Origin: Mucilaginibacter sp. PAMC 26640
GTDB taxonomy: Bacteria > Bacteroidota > Bacteroidia > Sphingobacteriales > Sphingobacteriaceae
Assembly: GCA_001596135.1 (NCBI GenBank)
Contig: CP014773.1
Span: forward strand, 1-64,000
Direction: 5' to 3'
Length of the DNA: 64,000 nt
The notes under the pieces: generated by a model
Told to the model about the DNA's origin: nothing
Databases searched by the model: none
Seen by the model: only the letters and a program-made list of their open reading frames with translations
Shown: positions 60,968 through 64,000 of the stretch, in pieces
Numbering within the stretch: position 1 is the first letter of the stretch
Layout of the letters: every line of letters starts with the position of its first letter
Position numbers and translations under genes: made by a program

Positions 60968-62167
60968 CTATTTGCCAGCCAGCTTTTGCTCCTGGTAATT
61001 ATTTGATTTTGTATTATCACTTGCGCTGTTATAGCCTTCTTTGAAATTTGCAGGTGCGTTGAATATGTTCGCAACACCCTGCTGCATCCGACCGGCCGCA
61101 GAAGAACCAACCTGCATCGTTGAACTGGAAGCAGAGCTGACCATGGTATTAACCTTTTGAAGCAAGCCATTGCCGCCACCGGCATTAACGATATAGTTTG
61201 CCACACTTGGTACGGTGAAATACCCGATGATGCCGATAATCAGGAAGATCAAATAGGCGGTATCCGTTGAACTGAAGAAAGTATCTCCGGCATTTTGGAC
61301 CTGAGAGATATCCAGCTTCAGCATGTTCTCCTGTACTTTTCCAATGATGGACCCGAATATATTCCCAACCGGAAGCCAGAGAAAAACATTGATGTATTTA
61401 GCCAGCCAGGTGGTCAGCGTATGCTGAAAGCCGTCGAAGACAGACAGGCCTAAAACGATCGGTCCGAGTATGGCCAGTACGATCAGGTAAAAAGTGCGGA
61501 TAGTGTTGATACATAATGCCGCTGCTTCGTAACAGACCTGCAGGATCTCTGACATCCATTGTTTAATGCTGTTTCTGAAATTATAGGATTGCTTATCCAT
61601 CCAAAACTTCATGCCTTGGTCAACGCTATCAAATATGCCCGTGTTTCCGCTGCCATCCGTGTCAAGAGGATGCGTGTATTTATACCAGCGTTCCTGGTCA
61701 CCACTACCGCTTTCACCCACATACATTTGCCATGTTTCCGTCTTTTTTACCGCGTCTTCTTTGGCTTTTAAAAGTTTGACAATAGCGGCATCCGAGTTTT
61801 TGACCATCCCACCGGTCGCGCTTACGGTCGGCGACATCACGCCGTTGATGACCGCGATCACCGTCGGGAAAAGCATTATGCAAAGCCCTAAGGCGAATGG
61901 CCTGAGCAGCGGGTAAAAGTCTATGGCCTCAGCACTGGCGATCTGACGGTAGACCCTTGCCGCAATATACCATAGCGCTCCGAACCCGGCTATCGCCTGG
62001 CCTACACCGATCATTTGAGAACACATTGGCAGCATATCATTGTATACGCTGTCCAGTGTCCCTTGCAGGCCGTGAATATCGGTCGCGAAACCCTGGGCCC
62101 TGGAAAATAAAGGGAAAAGCATCCCTGTTACCGCGAGTGTCGCGGTGGTTATCATCGTCTTTTTCAT
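60968..62167 (-). CDS. traJ: Conjugative transposon protein TraJ
   Basis: A 399-residue polytopic membrane protein (VirB6-like). A signal-like start MKKTMITTATLAVTGMLFPLFSRAQ is followed by several hydrophobic helices: MIGVGQAIAGFGALWYIA, LLRPFALGLCIMLFPTVI, TFYLIVLAILGPIVLGLSVF, YINVFLWLPVGNIFGSII and AYLIFLIIGIIGYFTVPSVA. The central cytoplasmic region (NSDAAIVKLLKAKEDAVKKTE) and the Ser/Gly-rich C-terminus are typical of TraJ in Bacteroidota elements. It probably forms the inner-membrane pore. Confidence 0.9.
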   Translation of the reverse strand: MKKTMITTATLAVTGMLFPLFSRAQGFATDIHGLQGTLDSVYNDMLPMCSQMIGVGQAIAGFGALWYIAARVYRQIASAEAIDFYPLLRPFALGLCIMLFPTVIAVINGVMSPTVSATGGMVKNSDAAIVKLLKAKEDAVKKTETWQMYVGESGSGDQERWYKYTHPLDTDGSGNTGIFDSVDQGMKFWMDKQSYNFRNSIKQWMSEILQVCYEAAALCINTIRTFYLIVLAILGPIVLGLSVFDGFQHTLTTWLAKYINVFLWLPVGNIFGSIIGKVQENMLKLDISQVQNAGDTFFSSTDTAYLIFLIIGIIGYFTVPSVANYIVNAGGGNGLLQKVNTMVSSASSSTMQVGSSAAGRMQQGVANIFNAPANFKEGYNSASDNTKSNNYQEQKLAGK

Positions 62168-62176
62168 AAAATTGAA

Positions 62177-62848
62177 TTAGTTAGTTAGACCATAGAGCTG
62201 CTTAAGTGTTCGCGTGTCAGCGATAGATTTGCTTCGCTGTAGCGAAAGGGAAATACCCTGGTTGTTGAATGACCGTATAAATTGGAATTTATCTAAACTG
62301 GCGGCATAAATGCGGTCAATGGCTTTGATCCGGTCAGCATCAGACATCCGCAGTTTACCAGCAGTAATAATACTGGTCAGTTCTTCGATATGATCCAAAC
62401 ATTCCGACACTAATTTGCTGTATACATTACCCATGTAATTGAGCTCGCTGGTGCTGAAACTTCCGCTTTGCCTGAATTGGCTGTAGTTTCTTTTGTATTC
62501 TTCAAGCAGGCTCGCCTGAATAGAAATGATCTCCGCTACGCGACTATACTGCCTGATGCCAGGGCTAACGGCCATCAGCCCGTTCAGGTAAACACTGTGC
62601 AGATCGAAGTTGCCTTTAGAGATTGACGATATGGCACCATACCCTTGCTGATAGATCTGGTATCCTGTTTTCATATCTGATAATATGCTTTTCATCTGGG
62701 TCAGTTTTTCTATGTTCAGGAGCAGCTGCTGCAGTTCCTGTCCCTGTGCCCGGCAAATGGTTGGCCTGAAGGCCAATAAACCAATAAGACTGAAAATGAT
62801 GATGATGCCCCAATGCTTTGTCATAAATGCTACATTAATAGATACCAT
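62177..62848 (-). CDS. Tra-operon exported protein, paralog 3 of a tandem triplet
   Basis: A 223-residue protein with a hydrophobic N-terminus (WGIIIIFSLIGLLAFRPTI) and a helical body: LLLNIEKLTQMKSILSDMKTGYQIYQQGYGAI, LISKLVSECLDHIEELTSII-like segments, KLRMSDADRIKAIDRIYAASLDKFQFIRSFN and the tail RTLKQLYGLTN. Related proteins are annotated TraI or TerB-like in Bacteroidota conjugative elements. The start ATG lies in the conserved Tyr-Gly codons of the preceding paralog (14 bp overlap); an internal ATG at 62824 is the alternative. Confidence 0.75.
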   Translation of the reverse strand: MVSINVAFMTKHWGIIIIFSLIGLLAFRPTICRAQGQELQQLLLNIEKLTQMKSILSDMKTGYQIYQQGYGAISSISKGNFDLHSVYLNGLMAVSPGIRQYSRVAEIISIQASLLEEYKRNYSQFRQSGSFSTSELNYMGNVYSKLVSECLDHIEELTSIITAGKLRMSDADRIKAIDRIYAASLDKFQFIRSFNNQGISLSLQRSKSIADTRTLKQLYGLTN

Positions 62849-63527
62849 AGATTCGTTTGGAAACCAGCGCCTGGTCCTTTTCCTGCTGACGGCTCAATGC
62901 CAGTACCTTTACCTGAGATGCAAAACGCGAGGCAAACTGGTAATTGGCCTTCATGGAAGCATGGATCTTCGTGATCAATGCTAACCGGTCCGCATCACTC
63001 ATTTGCATTTTATGGTCGCTGATGATATTTTGCAGGGTGTTCAATTGCTGGTCGCAATCTTTTAAAATGGCGTTTCCAACAACTGACAGGTAGTTTTGCT
63101 CTGCCGGGGTTATCCCGTTTACCTGCTTAATTTCACTCGTTCTCTTCAAAATATCCTGCTGCCAGGCCAGGATGTCTTTGACCATCGGGTTGTTTTTCAC
63201 TACTGGATCGGCAGTGCTCAAGCGGTCATAATAAGTGGTATGCAATCCGTTCTCTGACTTCAGATAACCGGAAATAGACCCTAACCCATTCGTTGCAATT
63301 CCGTAGCCTTTTTTAAGGTATCCCGAATAAACCTGCAAGGCAGCGATCTGTTGCAACAGGTATTTCTTCTGCGTTTTTTTCTGGGAGAACCATTCCGAGA
63401 AAGTTTGCGCATGGGCATCAACAGCCATACCTGAGCTGATCGCGGTAAAGAGAGAGAATACTAACAACGACCTGGCCCGTTGCCGGATGCCGGCAGCCCG
63501 CGCCTGTATATCTTTAATTGATCCCAT
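62835..63527 (-). CDS. Tra-operon exported protein, paralog 2 of a tandem triplet
   Basis: A 230-residue protein with an N-terminal membrane or signal segment (SLLVFSLFTAISSGMAVDAHAQ), then SQKKTQKKYLLQQIAALQVYSGYLKKGYGIATNGLGSI, the shared motif HKMQMSDADRLALITKIHASMKANYQFASRFA, and end ALVSKRIYGIY. Same architecture as its neighbours, with moderate sequence divergence, so the duplication is old. Its ATG sits in the YG codons of paralog 1. Confidence 0.75.
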   Translation of the reverse strand: MGSIKDIQARAAGIRQRARSLLVFSLFTAISSGMAVDAHAQTFSEWFSQKKTQKKYLLQQIAALQVYSGYLKKGYGIATNGLGSISGYLKSENGLHTTYYDRLSTADPVVKNNPMVKDILAWQQDILKRTSEIKQVNGITPAEQNYLSVVGNAILKDCDQQLNTLQNIISDHKMQMSDADRLALITKIHASMKANYQFASRFASQVKVLALSRQQEKDQALVSKRIYGIY

Positions 63528-64000
63528 AAAGCAATTGTGTTATTTTGGTATCGCCCAGATCTTTGCTTCGTTGCAGGCTGAGCATTTGGTTTTGGGTATT
63601 GAAGCGATGCAGGTCACTGAAGTTCTCATCCAGGTGATTCCCTGCCTTATTGATCAGTTCCAGTCGTTGTTCATCGGTCATTTGGGTTTTGCCCGGGTTG
63701 ACCACCAACAAGATCTGGTCGAGATTCTCTACGCTGGCGGAAAGTATCCCCGAATAAACTTTTTGCATTTCCGACAGTTCAGCAGGGTTAAAATGTTTGT
63801 CCTGTTTGAGCAAGCTCCAAGCCCGGTTGTATTCTGCGACCAGGGCAATTTGTTTTACAGTAAGGTCTTTGATCCGCTGGTAATAAGTGATGGTGGCTTT
63901 TACCTTCCAAAGTTCATCATAGTAGCCACTGTACAGTTGCCGCTGTTGGCTGGTCCAGTCAGAGATCTCGGTCAGTCTTAAACGAGACAATTGGTTTTCC
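63514..64000 (-). CDS. Tra-operon exported protein, paralog 1 of a tandem triplet (partial)
   Basis: The frame is open from the right edge; its N-terminus is outside the window. Visible part: LSRLRLTEISDWTSQQRQLYSGYYDELWKVKATITYYQRI, GKTQMTDEQRLELINKAGNHLDENFSDLHRFN and SLQRSKDLGDTKITQLLYGIN. The QMTDEQR ... LYGIN elements match the two following genes. TraG and other upstream transfer genes should lie to the right. Confidence 0.75.
   Translation of the reverse strand, partial: ENQLSRLRLTEISDWTSQQRQLYSGYYDELWKVKATITYYQRIKDLTVKQIALVAEYNRAWSLLKQDKHFNPAELSEMQKVYSGILSASVENLDQILLVVNPGKTQMTDEQRLELINKAGNHLDENFSDLHRFNTQNQMLSLQRSKDLGDTKITQLLYGIN

Larger units (their letters stand above)
17068..64000. 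mobile_element. Integrative conjugative element, left part (Bacteroides CTn type)
   Basis: From the tRNA to the right edge the window holds a mob module (17.3-22.4 kb), cargo (22.7-57.2 kb) and a tra operon (57.7-64 kb) homologous in layout to CTnDOT-family conjugative transposons. Relaxase, coupling protein and TraJ/K/L/M are recognisable. No integrase, TraG ATPase, TraN or right attachment site is inside the window, so the right boundary is unknown. The left boundary is inferred from the tRNA and the abrupt change in gene content. Confidence 0.8.

Overview
The window reads as a chromosome segment of a Sphingobacteriaceae-type Bacteroidota, close in gene content to Mucilaginibacter or Pedobacter. 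Evidence: SusC/SusD pairs with an ECF sigma/FecR switch, GldB, a DUF4397 lipoprotein, a CheB-CheR-PAS fusion, Bacteroidota-type -7 elements (TAnnTTTG) and a Bacteroides-type mob/tra conjugation system. About 17 kb of ordinary chromosome ends at a tRNA-Ala(GGC). From there to the right edge the sequence looks like one large integrative conjugative element (ICE), whose far end and integrase lie outside the window.

1-16.9 kb, chromosome: remnants of nadE and gldB, a small membrane protein, an NAD-dependent epimerase, a GH9 glycosidase, a ThuA-like protein, a cytoplasmic alpha-amylase, a YtxH-like protein, a response regulator, a DUF4397 lipoprotein, a CheB/CheR/PAS protein, an NTF2-like protein, a zinc alcohol dehydrogenase, a DUF892 ferritin-like protein, a DUF3095 protein and a pentameric ligand-gated ion channel homologue. 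Four genes in the first 5 kb carry single-base indels, which looks more like poor consensus at a contig end than biological decay.

17-22.4 kb, mobilisation module: an excisionase-like HTH protein, a ParA ATPase, a small partner, a relaxosome protein, a MOB relaxase and a VirD4/MobC coupling protein, with a repeat-rich candidate oriT at 18.74-18.83 kb.

22.7-36 kb, peptide and uptake island: a class III-like lanthipeptide synthetase (LanKC-like), a MauE redox membrane protein and a small Sec-exported DUF6520 protein rich in Thr/Ser with two Cys, facing a TlpA thioredoxin, SusD, SusC, FecR and ECF sigma operon. A self-inhibited Fic protein with a TTTTAAGG operator array sits between FecR and the sigma factor.

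36-57.2 kb, accessory and defence island: an XRE regulator with a perfect palindrome; a five-gene operon (unknown protein, lipoprotein, ComEC-like metallo-beta-lactamase, a DNA/RNA endonuclease broken by a 16-bp tandem duplication, small ORF); a K+ channel-like protein; a divergent pair with a PD-(D/E)xK nuclease; an 11-gene leftward operon (44.5-53.2 kb) built around an ABC-3C core (DUF3732 ATPase, middle component, third component) with an Mrr-like nuclease, two CoiA-like zinc proteins, a HEPN candidate and two coiled-coil genes that overlap in different frames for about 1 kb; an XRE-ImmA regulator reading away from it across a 28-bp perfect palindrome; then an NdpA-like protein paired with a membrane protein.

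57.7-64 kb, transfer operon reading leftward: three tandem paralogous exported proteins, TraJ, TraK, TraL, TraM and two accessory genes, ending at a strong terminator. The strongest candidates for undescribed biology are the dual-frame coiled-coil pair inside the ABC-3C operon and the LanKC/MauE/DUF6520/TlpA/SusCD cluster.
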